In this document: piece after piece, positions 57,399 to 64,000 of the stretch
Layout: each line of letters starts with the position of its first letter
How positions within the stretch are numbered: the stretch's first letter is position 1
DNA from: Corynebacterium atrinae
Lineage (GTDB): Bacteria > Actinomycetota > Actinomycetes > Mycobacteriales > Mycobacteriaceae
Reading direction: 5' to 3'
NCBI RefSeq assembly: GCF_030408455.1
Contig: NZ_CP046977.1
Location: 2,604,001-2,668,000, forward strand
Length of the DNA: 64,000 nt
Made by a program: the position numbers and the translations under genes
Notes under the pieces: model-generated
Databases searched by the model: none
Told to the model about the DNA's origin: nothing
What the model saw: only the letters and a program-made list of their open reading frames with translations

Positions 57399-57830
57399 AT
57401 GACCCCTATTCTCGCCCCCGGCGTCGCCACCGGACCCCAGTTTGAGCATGTGCGCACCATGTTTGAGACCGACCGTGCCTCGCAAGGCATTGGCATGATC
57501 ATCACTCACCTCGGCCCGGGCGAAGCCCGTGGCACTTTCACCATCCGCCCCGACATGTGCAACGGCCACCACACCGCCCAAGGCGGCTACCTGTTCACGT
57601 TCGCCGACTCCCTATTCGCCGGCGCCTGCAACTCCCACGGCGAGGTGGCGGTCGCCGCCCAGGTTGGCATCCACTACATCGCACCCGCCTTCGAGGGGGA
57701 CGTGGTCGAGGGTCACGCCGTCGAACGTCGCACCTGGGGACGCAACGGCATTACGGATGTCACCCTCACCGTCAACGGCAAGGTGATCACGGAGTTCCGG
57801 GGAACCTCCCGCACGATCCCCCGCCGGTAA
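57399..57830 (+). CDS. paaI: Phenylacetyl-CoA-type thioesterase
   Basis: 143 residues, hot-dog fold. MCNGHHTAQGGYLFTFADSL is the family block, with the catalytic Asp in FADSLF and the preceding HTAQGG. It hydrolyses phenylacetyl-CoA derivatives that stall or become toxic. First plus-strand gene of the locus; about 100 bases separate it from paaA, which has its own promoter. Confidence 0.92.
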   Translation: MTPILAPGVATGPQFEHVRTMFETDRASQGIGMIITHLGPGEARGTFTIRPDMCNGHHTAQGGYLFTFADSLFAGACNSHGEVAVAAQVGIHYIAPAFEGDVVEGHAVERRTWGRNGITDVTLTVNGKVITEFRGTSRTIPRR

Positions 57831-57858
57831 ATCAGCGCCAGAAAGCCGCCCCAAAAAA

Positions 57859-57874
57859 ATTGACATAGATCACA
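57859..57874. promoter_or_regulatory. GlxR-like site on the paaA promoter
   Basis: ATTGACATAGATCACA matches the corynebacterial GlxR (CRP-like) consensus TGTGANNTANNTCACA at 10 of 12 fixed positions and overlaps the -35 element. Confidence 0.45.
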
Positions 57875-57888
57875 CTCGTCCATATACT
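57860..57888 (+). promoter_or_regulatory. Promoter of paaA
   Basis: TTGACA (57860-57865), 17-base spacer, TATACT (57883-57888): one mismatch from the sigma-A consensus. Its -10 overlaps the operator that starts at 57884. Confidence 0.8.
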
Positions 57889-57907
57889 GACCGAACGATC
57901 GGTTAAT
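57884..57907. promoter_or_regulatory. PaaR operator on the paaA promoter
   Basis: ATACTGACCGA-AC-GATCGGTTAAT. The left arm is identical to the paaI site over nine bases; the right arm is imperfect. A bound repressor would cover the -10. Confidence 0.7.
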
Positions 57908-57935
57908 CGACCTCTCCAGCAAAGGACGTAACCAA

Positions 57936-58907
57936 GTGACTACCAGCACCCTCCCCGAAGCAGATACTGCAGGCCAAGAGGCCTTCGACCGCATCATCGC
58001 CGAGGATTCGCGCATCGAGCCCACCGACTGGATGCCCGCCGCCTACCGCAAGACCCTCACCCGCCAAATCTCCCAGCACGCCCACTCCGAGATCATCGGC
58101 ATGCAACCGGAGGCCAACTGGATCTCCCGCGCACCCTCCCTCAAGCGCAAGGCCATCCTCATCGCCAAGGTCCAGGACGAAGCCGGCCACGGCCTCTACC
58201 TCTACTCCGGCGCCGAGACCCTGGGCACCGGCCGCGACGAGCTCGTTGATCAACTGCTCACCGGCCGCGCGAAATATTCTTCCATCTTCAACTACCCGGC
58301 CCGTACCTGGGCGGATATCGGAGCGATCGGCTGGCTGGTCGACGGCGCCGCCATCTGCAACCAAGTCCCCCTCTGCCGCGCCTCCTACGCCCCCTACGGG
58401 CGCGCCATGGTCCGCATCTGCAAGGAGGAGTCCTTCCACCAGCGCCAGGGCTGGGAGATTCTCTACGAACTCGCCCATGGCACCGAGGCGCAGAAGCGCA
58501 TGGCGCAGGAATCCATCAACCGCTTCTACGGCCCCGCCCTGCAGATGTTCGGCCCACCCGACGAGGATTCACCCAACTCGCAGCAATCCATGGAGTGGAA
58601 GATTAAGCGCTTCTCCAATGACCAGTTGCGCCAACGCTTCGTCGACATGATCGTCCCCCAGGTCGAAGCCCTAGGCCTCACCTTCGATGACCCCGACCTC
58701 AAATGGAACGAGGAACGCGGCCACTACGACTACGGCCCGCTGGACTGGAGCGAGTTCAAAGCCGTCATCCACGGCGAAGGACCGTGCAACGTGCAGCGGA
58801 TGCAGCGGCGTCGACAAGCATTCGACGACGGCGCCTGGGTGCTGGAGGCAGCCGCGGCCTACGCCGAGAAAACCGCCCGCGCCGCCGACTCCCACCTCAT
58901 CGCCTAG
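57936..58907 (+). CDS. paaA: Phenylacetyl-CoA 1,2-epoxidase subunit PaaA
   Basis: 323 residues, GTG start, AAAGGA upstream. Catalytic diiron subunit of the epoxidase. Iron ligands sit in the [13 protein letters not shown] and [13 protein letters not shown] motifs (ExxH types). Works with PaaC, PaaB and the reductase PaaE to form the ring 1,2-epoxide of phenylacetyl-CoA. First gene of paaABCDE; 27 bases before paaB. Confidence 0.96.
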   Translation: MTTSTLPEADTAGQEAFDRIIAEDSRIEPTDWMPAAYRKTLTRQISQHAHSEIIGMQPEANWISRAPSLKRKAILIAKVQDEAGHGLYLYSGAETLGTGRDELVDQLLTGRAKYSSIFNYPARTWADIGAIGWLVDGAAICNQVPLCRASYAPYGRAMVRICKEESFHQRQGWEILYELAHGTEAQKRMAQESINRFYGPALQMFGPPDEDSPNSQQSMEWKIKRFSNDQLRQRFVDMIVPQVEALGLTFDDPDLKWNEERGHYDYGPLDWSEFKAVIHGEGPCNVQRMQRRRQAFDDGAWVLEAAAAYAEKTARAADSHLIA

Positions 58908-58934
58908 CACTTACATAAAAGGAGCATTGCCCTC

Positions 58935-59225
58935 ATGTCCGATCAGCAGTCTTGGCCGATGTGGGAGGTCTTCGTCCGATCCTCCCGTGGCCTGTCTCAC
59001 GTCCACGCCGGTTCCTTGCACGCGCCCGACGCCACCATGGCCCTACGCAACGCCCGCGACCTCTACACCCGTCGCAACGAAGGCACCTCCGTCTGGGTTG
59101 TGCCCTCCGAGGCCGTGACCTCCTCCGATCCCGACTCCAAGGGCGGCTACTTCGAGTCCGCCTCCGGCAAGAACTACCGCCACGCCACCTACTATGACAA
59201 GTCCGAAGGGGTGCCGCACCTGTGA
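58935..59225 (+). CDS. paaB: Phenylacetyl-CoA epoxidase subunit PaaB
   Basis: 96 residues: WEVFVRSSRGLSHVHAGSLH is the family start. Small subunit that bridges the PaaAC complex and supports activity. AAAAGGAG lies before the ATG. Stop overlaps the paaC start by four bases. Confidence 0.96.
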   Translation: MSDQQSWPMWEVFVRSSRGLSHVHAGSLHAPDATMALRNARDLYTRRNEGTSVWVVPSEAVTSSDPDSKGGYFESASGKNYRHATYYDKSEGVPHL

Positions 59226-60058
59226 ATAACTTCGCCTCCGTCGACTCCGCCACCCGCCAGACTCAAGGCGAATCGCTCACTGCGGAAGACGTTCAGCACT
59301 CCGGTGCCGTAGCCACCCCGGATGTCGCGGCTTACGCCGCCATGCTTGCCGACGACGCCCTCATCCTCGGCCAACGCCTGACCTGGTGGATCTCCCGTGC
59401 CCCGGAAATGGAGGAGGACATCGCCCTGGCCAACATTGCGCTCGACCTCATCGGCCACGCTCGTTTCCTTTACTCCTACGCCGGCACAGCCACGAACCAG
59501 ACCGAAGACGACCTCGCTTACTTCCGCGACGAAGAGGAGTTCCGTTCCGCCCGCCTCATGGAGCAGGAAAACGGCGACTTTGGCCAGACCATCGCCCGCC
59601 AGCTCCTCGCCTCCTACTACATGTACGGCCTGTACTCAGCCCTGCTCGAATCCACTGATCCGACCATCGCCGCCATCGCTGCGAAGGCCATCAAGGAGGT
59701 CGAGTACCACGTCGACCACGCCAACCAGTGGGTTCTGCGCCTGGGTCTGGGCACCGACTACTCCAAGCAGCGGATCGAGGAGGGCCTGTACTACATGTGG
59801 CCCTACCTCGCCGAGCTCTTCGAAGACCTGCCCATCCACACCACCCTCGCCGAGAAAGGCATCGCGGTTGCGTCCTCCAGCCTGCGCGAACAATTCGACG
59901 AGCGCATCGCCCACGTCCTACAGACTGCCGGGCTAGAGGTCCCCACCACCCCGCAGGCCATGTCCGGACACCGCACCGGCTGCTTCTCCGAGCAGCGTGG
60001 CTACATCCTCCTCGAGATGCAGTCCTTCGCCCGCCAGCATCCCGGCGCAACCTGGTGA
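59222..60058 (+). CDS. paaC: Phenylacetyl-CoA epoxidase subunit PaaC
   Basis: 278 residues, GTG start overlapping paaB by four bases. Structural subunit of the diiron enzyme with a ferritin-like fold (DDALILGQRLTWWISRAPEM at the start; EVEYHVDHANQWVLRLG in the core). Holds PaaA in an active heteromer. Followed by paaD after five bases. Confidence 0.95.
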   Translation: MNNFASVDSATRQTQGESLTAEDVQHSGAVATPDVAAYAAMLADDALILGQRLTWWISRAPEMEEDIALANIALDLIGHARFLYSYAGTATNQTEDDLAYFRDEEEFRSARLMEQENGDFGQTIARQLLASYYMYGLYSALLESTDPTIAAIAAKAIKEVEYHVDHANQWVLRLGLGTDYSKQRIEEGLYYMWPYLAELFEDLPIHTTLAEKGIAVASSSLREQFDERIAHVLQTAGLEVPTTPQAMSGHRTGCFSEQRGYILLEMQSFARQHPGATW

Positions 60059-60063
60059 TCATC

Positions 60064-60591
60064 ATGTCTGCCCACCCCCTGCGCCCCACCGACCCGGCGG
60101 ATGCCCGGGTCTGGGACATCGCCGCGTCAGTTCCGGACCCGGAAATTCCGGTCATCTCCATCGCTGACCTGGGCATCCTGCGCCGCGCGGCCATCATCGA
60201 CGGCCACGCCGTGGTCACCATCACCCCGACCTATTCGGGGTGTCCGGCCATGGACCACATCAGCCGGGAAGTAGCACAAGTCCTCGCCGCCGCCGGCTAC
60301 GAGGATGCTGTGGTGGACCTTGTGCTTCAGCCCGCCTGGAGCACCGACTGGATTACCGAGCAGGGGCGTGAACAGCTACGCGAGTACGGCATCGCCCCTC
60401 CCCAGCATTCCTCCTCGCCTACTCCCCAGGGCCCGATCCCCTTAACGTTGGCTCCCCCAACTCCGGTCCCCTGCCCCCGTTGCAGTTCCACCCGGACCAA
60501 GAAACTCGCCCAATTCGGCTCGACCTCCTGCAAAGCGCTCTACAGCTGCGAGGCCTGTTTCGAGCCCTTCGACTACTTCAAGGTGCACTGA
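60064..60591 (+). CDS. paaD: Phenylacetyl-CoA epoxidase assembly protein PaaD
   Basis: 175 residues from ATG 60064. DUF59 domain (VPDPEIPVISIADLGILRRA, then ITPTYSGCPAMDHISREV) and a C-terminal cysteine-rich tail CPRCSS...CEACFEPFDYFK that likely binds a metal. Required for assembly or iron-sulfur maturation of the epoxidase. Its TGA shares one base with the paaE ATG (TGATG). Confidence 0.93.
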   Translation: MSAHPLRPTDPADARVWDIAASVPDPEIPVISIADLGILRRAAIIDGHAVVTITPTYSGCPAMDHISREVAQVLAAAGYEDAVVDLVLQPAWSTDWITEQGREQLREYGIAPPQHSSSPTPQGPIPLTLAPPTPVPCPRCSSTRTKKLAQFGSTSCKALYSCEACFEPFDYFKVH

Positions 60592-61757
60592 TGTCAGCTC
60601 CCGAATCCACCAAGCAGAGGGCGAAGTTCCAGCCCCTCAAGGTCTCTGAAGTCCGTCGGTTGACCGACAACGCCGTGGAGGTTAGCTTCGCGGTCCCCGA
60701 GGAACTGCGCGCGGACTACGACTACGTCCCCGGCCAGTACGTTGCCCTCCGCGCCACCATCGACGGCCAAGAAGTGCGTCGCTCCTACTCCATCTGCGAC
60801 ATTCCCCAATCCGGGATCATCCGGGTCGCCATCAAGCGCGACCTCGGTGGAGTCTTTTCCACCTGGGCTAACGATGAGCTGCAGCCGGGCACCGTCATCG
60901 AGGTCATGAACCCCCAGGGGGCCTTTACTTCCCGCGTCCGCGTGACCTCCCTCAACGATGCGCAGGCCCTGCTCAAAGATGAGCTTGCCGACGTCGGCGG
61001 TGCCCCCCATCTCGTGGCCATCGCCGCCGGTTCCGGCATCACCCCCATCATGTCCATCGCCCAGGCGCTCCTCTCCGGCTCCCCCACCGCGACGTTTGAG
61101 CTGGTCTACGCCAACAAGGGTGGCAGCGACGTGATGTTCGCCGAAGAGATCGGCGACCTCAAGGACAAGTACCCCACCCGCTTCGCCGTCCACCACGTCC
61201 TCTCCCGCGAGCAACGTGTCAACCCACTGTTTTCGGGACGTATCGACGACGAAAAGCTGAAGATCTTGCTGGACAAGGTCATCCTCACGGAAGAAGCCCG
61301 CGAGTGGTTCCTCTGCGGCCCCTTCGAGATGGTCCAGTTGGTCCGCGACGAGCTGGCCGCACGCGACGTCGATAGTGACAACATCCGCTTCGAACTCTTC
61401 TCCACCGGTAAGCCCTCCGACGGCCCCCAGCAGGGTAATACCGGCCGCCCCGTCATCATTGATCCGGCGGGAAGGAACATCACCATTTCCTTCCAGCTTG
61501 ATGGACTGTCGGGCAGCATCGAGTCCCCCGCTTCGGCCCACGAAACGGTCCTCAACGCCGCCCTGCGTGCCCGCCCCGACGTGCCTTTCGCCTGCGCCGG
61601 CGGCGTCTGCGGTACCTGCCGGGCAAAAGTCATCGAGGGTGAGTTCACGATGGATGAGAATTACGCCCTGGAACCGGACGAGGTGGAACGCGGCTATGTC
61701 CTCACCTGTCAGACCCGACCGACCGGTGATTCCATCACCGTCGACTACGACGCCTAA
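60591..61757 (+). CDS. paaE: Phenylacetyl-CoA epoxidase reductase PaaE
   Basis: 388 residues from ATG 60591. FAD domain with the flavin motif RRSYSICDIP, NAD(P)H domain beginning at VAIAAGSGITPIMSIAQALL, and a C-terminal plant-type 2Fe-2S domain with CAGGVCGTCRAKV and the last Cys in YVLTCQTRP. It passes electrons from NADPH to the PaaAC diiron centre. Last gene of paaABCDE; 12 bases to the next gene. Confidence 0.95.
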   Translation: MSAPESTKQRAKFQPLKVSEVRRLTDNAVEVSFAVPEELRADYDYVPGQYVALRATIDGQEVRRSYSICDIPQSGIIRVAIKRDLGGVFSTWANDELQPGTVIEVMNPQGAFTSRVRVTSLNDAQALLKDELADVGGAPHLVAIAAGSGITPIMSIAQALLSGSPTATFELVYANKGGSDVMFAEEIGDLKDKYPTRFAVHHVLSREQRVNPLFSGRIDDEKLKILLDKVILTEEAREWFLCGPFEMVQLVRDELAARDVDSDNIRFELFSTGKPSDGPQQGNTGRPVIIDPAGRNITISFQLDGLSGSIESPASAHETVLNAALRARPDVPFACAGGVCGTCRAKVIEGEFTMDENYALEPDEVERGYVLTCQTRPTGDSITVDYDA

Positions 61758-61769
61758 CCGGGAGCCACA

Positions 61770-62540
61770 ATGATCGATCTCCTCATCGACGGCCGCACCG
61801 CCGAAATAGTGCTCAACAACCCGCGGGCTTTGAACTCCCTCACGGAATCTGACCTGCAGGAGCTCTCCCAGGCCTACGCAGAAGCCGCCGAGCGCGACGT
61901 TCGCTCCCTCCTGCTGCGCGGCGAGGGAAAGGCGTTTAGCGCCGGCCGCAACATCCGTGGCCTCGACCCGGCTGAAGATGACGCGACCGACTACCTCGCC
62001 AACAAGGTCACCCCCGTGTTGCAGCAGATGAGCACCTTCCCCGCCCCGACATTCGCGGCAGTCCACGGGGTCTGCCTCGGGGTCGGTCTGGGACTGGTCA
62101 TCGCCAGTGACATTGCCTATGTCGCCGAGGATGCCACGTTCGGTTCCCCCTTCGCCAACCTCGGCGCGACTCTCGACTCAGGCGGGCACGCCCTATTCGT
62201 GGAGCGCCTGGGAGCCCACCGCGCCATGGACCTTATTGTCACCGGTGACATGATCTCTGGTCGCGAGGCGGTGGACGCTGGGTTATTCTCCCGGGCAATC
62301 CCCGCCGATCAGCTCCTCGACTTCGCCCGCGAGAAGGCTGCCCGCGCAGCCGAGGGCGCCACCTTAGCCTTCTTGGCCAGCCGCACACTCGTCCACGACA
62401 TTCGCGATCAACGCCGTGGCCTGTGGGAATCGGTCAACGAAGAAAACCTCGCGCAGGGTCGGCTGTGTTCCTCCGCCGACTATGCGGAGGGATTCGCCGC
62501 CTTCAACGAAAAGCGCCGTCCCACCTTTCACGGCCACTAA
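61770..62540 (+). CDS. paaG: Enoyl-CoA hydratase/isomerase family, PaaG-like
   Basis: 256 residues. Crotonase core: SLLLRGEGKAFSAGRNIRGL (oxyanion) and VHGVCLGVGLGLVIASDIAY. The Asp in NLGATLDSGGHALF matches the SKLGLIPDCGG Asp of E. coli PaaG (isomerase) rather than a hydratase Glu pair. The C-terminal SADYAEGFAAFNEKRRPTF also resembles PaaG. It would turn the epoxide into the oxepin-CoA. The paaG assignment is by motif, not by alignment. Confidence 0.8.
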   Translation: MIDLLIDGRTAEIVLNNPRALNSLTESDLQELSQAYAEAAERDVRSLLLRGEGKAFSAGRNIRGLDPAEDDATDYLANKVTPVLQQMSTFPAPTFAAVHGVCLGVGLGLVIASDIAYVAEDATFGSPFANLGATLDSGGHALFVERLGAHRAMDLIVTGDMISGREAVDAGLFSRAIPADQLLDFAREKAARAAEGATLAFLASRTLVHDIRDQRRGLWESVNEENLAQGRLCSSADYAEGFAAFNEKRRPTFHGH

Positions 62541-62575
62541 ACCACCGCCTCGAAACCTCCAAGGAGCAGCCCCCA

Positions 62576-63778
62576 GTGAGCACTGACGCCTATCTCGTCT
62601 CCGGCCGCCGGACCCCCGTCGGCCGCTACGGCGGAGCCCTCTCCTCCGTCCGCCCGGATGACCTCGCCGCCCTCACCATCCGCGCCGTCATCGAAGATGC
62701 GGGCATCGACCCGTCGGCTGTCGACGAGGTGATCCTCGGCAACGCCAACGGTGCCGGTGAGGAGAATCGTAACGTCGCCCGCATGGCTTGGTTGCTGGCT
62801 GGGTACCCGGATTCCGTCCCCGGCATCACCGTCAATCGCCTCTGCGCCTCCGGGATGTCGGCGATTGCCCTGGCCACGGCGATGGTGAACTCAGGGCAGG
62901 CGGATGTCGTTGTCGCCGGCGGAGTGGAGTCGATGTCGCGGGCTCCGTGGGTCGTCGAAAAGCCGCGCAGCGGTTTTGCGAAGCCTGGCGAGACCTTCGA
63001 TACCTCCATCGGCTGGCGCTTCGTCAACCCGAAGTTCGCAAGCCAAGAAAAGACGACGTTTTCCATGCCGGAGACGGCCGAGGAGGTCGCGCGGGTGTGC
63101 AATATTTCGCGCGAGGATGCCGACACCTTCGCCGCCCAGTCCCAGGCTCGCGCCCTCGCCGCCATTGAGGCCGGGCGATTTGCCCCCGAGATCGTCCCGG
63201 TTGAGATCGTTGATCGCAAGGGCAACATCACTCTCGTCGATACCGATGAGGGGCCGCGCCCCGGCACGACGACGGAGGTCCTGGCCAGGCTGCGCCCAGT
63301 GGTCGAGGGCGGCGAGGTCGTCACCGCGGGCAACTCCTCGTCGCTTAACGACGGCGCCTCCGCCATCCTCGTCGTCAGCGAGCGCGCCATCGAGCGTTTT
63401 GGTCTCACCCCCCGCGCCCGGGTCGTCGCGAATGCGAACGCGGGCCTAGCACCGGAAGTCATGGGACTGGGGCCGATCCCTGCAACGCGCAGCGTCCTAG
63501 AAAAGGCCGGGTGGAACATTGGCAGCGTTGATGCCATCGAACTCAACGAGGCCTTTGCCTCCCAGTCCCTGGCATGCATCCGTGAGCTAGAGCTCGATCA
63601 GAACAAGGTCAACGCCTGGGGCGGGGCCATCGCGCTGGGCCATCCGCTGGGTTCTTCGGGATCTCGCATCGCCATCACCCTGCTCAACCGCCTCGAGCAG
63701 GAGGGCGGCCAGCGCGGCATCGCCACGATGTGCATCGGCGTCGGCCAGGGTGCCGCCATCGCAATTGAGAAGGTCTAA
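62576..63778 (+). CDS. paaJ: Acetyl-CoA acyltransferase (thiolase), PaaJ/PcaF-like
   Basis: 400 residues from GTG 62576, with AAGGAG nine bases upstream; the longer frame above it overlaps the previous gene. Catalytic Cys in NRLCASGMSAIALATA, His in GGAIALGHPLGSSGSR and the second Cys in TMCIGVGQGAA. Thiolase type I, likely cleaving 3-oxoadipyl-CoA and related intermediates to acetyl-CoA and succinyl-CoA. General thiolase identity is sure; pathway step is by context. Confidence 0.85.
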   Translation: MSTDAYLVSGRRTPVGRYGGALSSVRPDDLAALTIRAVIEDAGIDPSAVDEVILGNANGAGEENRNVARMAWLLAGYPDSVPGITVNRLCASGMSAIALATAMVNSGQADVVVAGGVESMSRAPWVVEKPRSGFAKPGETFDTSIGWRFVNPKFASQEKTTFSMPETAEEVARVCNISREDADTFAAQSQARALAAIEAGRFAPEIVPVEIVDRKGNITLVDTDEGPRPGTTTEVLARLRPVVEGGEVVTAGNSSSLNDGASAILVVSERAIERFGLTPRARVVANANAGLAPEVMGLGPIPATRSVLEKAGWNIGSVDAIELNEAFASQSLACIRELELDQNKVNAWGGAIALGHPLGSSGSRIAITLLNRLEQEGGQRGIATMCIGVGQGAAIAIEKV

Positions 63779-63782
63779 GCCC

Positions 63783-64000
63783 ATGTCATTTTCTGAATTT
63801 AGTGCCCTGACCGTCAGCGAATCGGATGATCGGCTCCTGGTTCAGCTCACCCGCCCGGAGGTGCGCAACGCCATCGATGAGCAGATGGTCAGCGAGCTCC
63901 ACACCGTCTGCTCCTACCTCGAGCACAACCCCAAGATCCTCCTCATCACGGGCTGTGAGGCCAAGGGCAAGGGCATCTTCGCCTCGGGAGCGGACATCGG
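63783..64000 (+). CDS. paaF: Enoyl-CoA hydratase, PaaF-like (cut by window end)
   Basis: The first 72 residues are in the window, reading frame open at the end. The start SFSEFSALTVSESDDRLLVQ, then LTRPEVRNAIDEQMVSEL, and GIFASGADI, where an AxGAD oxyanion motif begins, fit the crotonase family and E. coli PaaF. It would hydrate 2,3-dehydroadipyl-CoA. Starts five bases after the thiolase stop. The remaining pathway genes (paaZ, paaH) are not in the window. Confidence 0.75.
   Translation, partial: MSFSEFSALTVSESDDRLLVQLTRPEVRNAIDEQMVSELHTVCSYLEHNPKILLITGCEAKGKGIFASGADI

Noticed and set aside
60594..62066. A 490-codon open frame on the minus strand
   Set aside because: It is antisense to paaE and the paaG-like gene, both with clear motifs; its valine/glycine/aspartate-rich product is typical of a GC-rich shadow frame.

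Overview
The window reads as chromosomal DNA of a high-GC actinobacterium, almost certainly a Corynebacterium. Supporting signs are an Lsr2 nucleoid protein, a DUF6474 coiled-coil protein, Ino1 next to a MarR regulator, DUF5318 and DUF1846 proteins, an rRNA operon without tRNAs in its spacer, and a phenylacetate cluster under a PaaR-type TetR regulator. The species cannot be fixed from this sequence alone.

Layout. (1) 1-2000: the 3' part of an accessory gene cut by the window edge. (2) 2-13.9 kb: core stress and metabolism genes: L-lactate dehydrogenase, a membrane alpha/beta hydrolase, Tat-exported PhoD phosphatase, a HAD phosphatase, MsrA, Mn-superoxide dismutase, a LysR/MFS divergent pair, a RecB-like nuclease, DUF6474 and Lsr2. 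(3) 13.9-22.2 kb: a two-component system, a second YidC/Oxa1 insertase, a TetR regulator with its operator, a GlsB-type membrane protein, an IS3-like element, a tandem universal stress protein, a candidate 48-aa peptide and an RluA-type pseudouridine synthase. (4) 22.3-28.4 kb: a minus-strand rRNA operon (16S-23S-5S) with two boxA-like elements and two promoter candidates. (5) 28.4-33.5 kb: a GntR/ABC operon with a perfect operator, an NYN-domain protein, a PspA-like protein and thioredoxin. (6) 33.6-36.3 kb: a copper module (CopZ-CopA) with two CsoR-like palindromes and a tandem repeat. (7) 36.3-47.2 kb: two MFS transporters, a 47-aa ORF, dnaB, a DnaA-box cluster, rplI-ssb-rpsF, a GT87 mannosyltransferase-like protein, a class A penicillin-binding protein and DUF5318. 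(8) 47.3-53.7 kb: ino1, marR, a universal stress protein, a membrane protein, TrhO, DUF1846 and a Nei/Fpg glycosylase. (9) 53.7-64 kb: a phenylacetate catabolic locus (MFS, paaK, paaR, paaI, paaABCDE, paaG-like, paaJ-like, paaF-like cut by the window end).

How the genes fit together. The clearest system is the phenylacetate locus. PaaK makes phenylacetyl-CoA, PaaABCE with PaaD epoxidises it, PaaG/PaaF/PaaJ-like enzymes isomerise and beta-oxidise it, and PaaI removes stalled thioesters. Three matching palindromes (before paaK, between paaR and paaI, and on the paaA promoter) wire it to the TetR regulator.

The most unexpected signal is not a gene. The 10-mer GTCGATAAGC occurs 11 times in 64 kb, and 8 of these are the 13-mer GGCGTCGATAAGC. 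It is spread over unrelated genes, read in different frames and on both strands. Other points worth checking are the DnaA-box cluster between dnaB and rplI, the 48-aa ORF facing rluA, and the copper-control region with its exact tandem repeat. I found no CRISPR array, prophage or obvious defence island.
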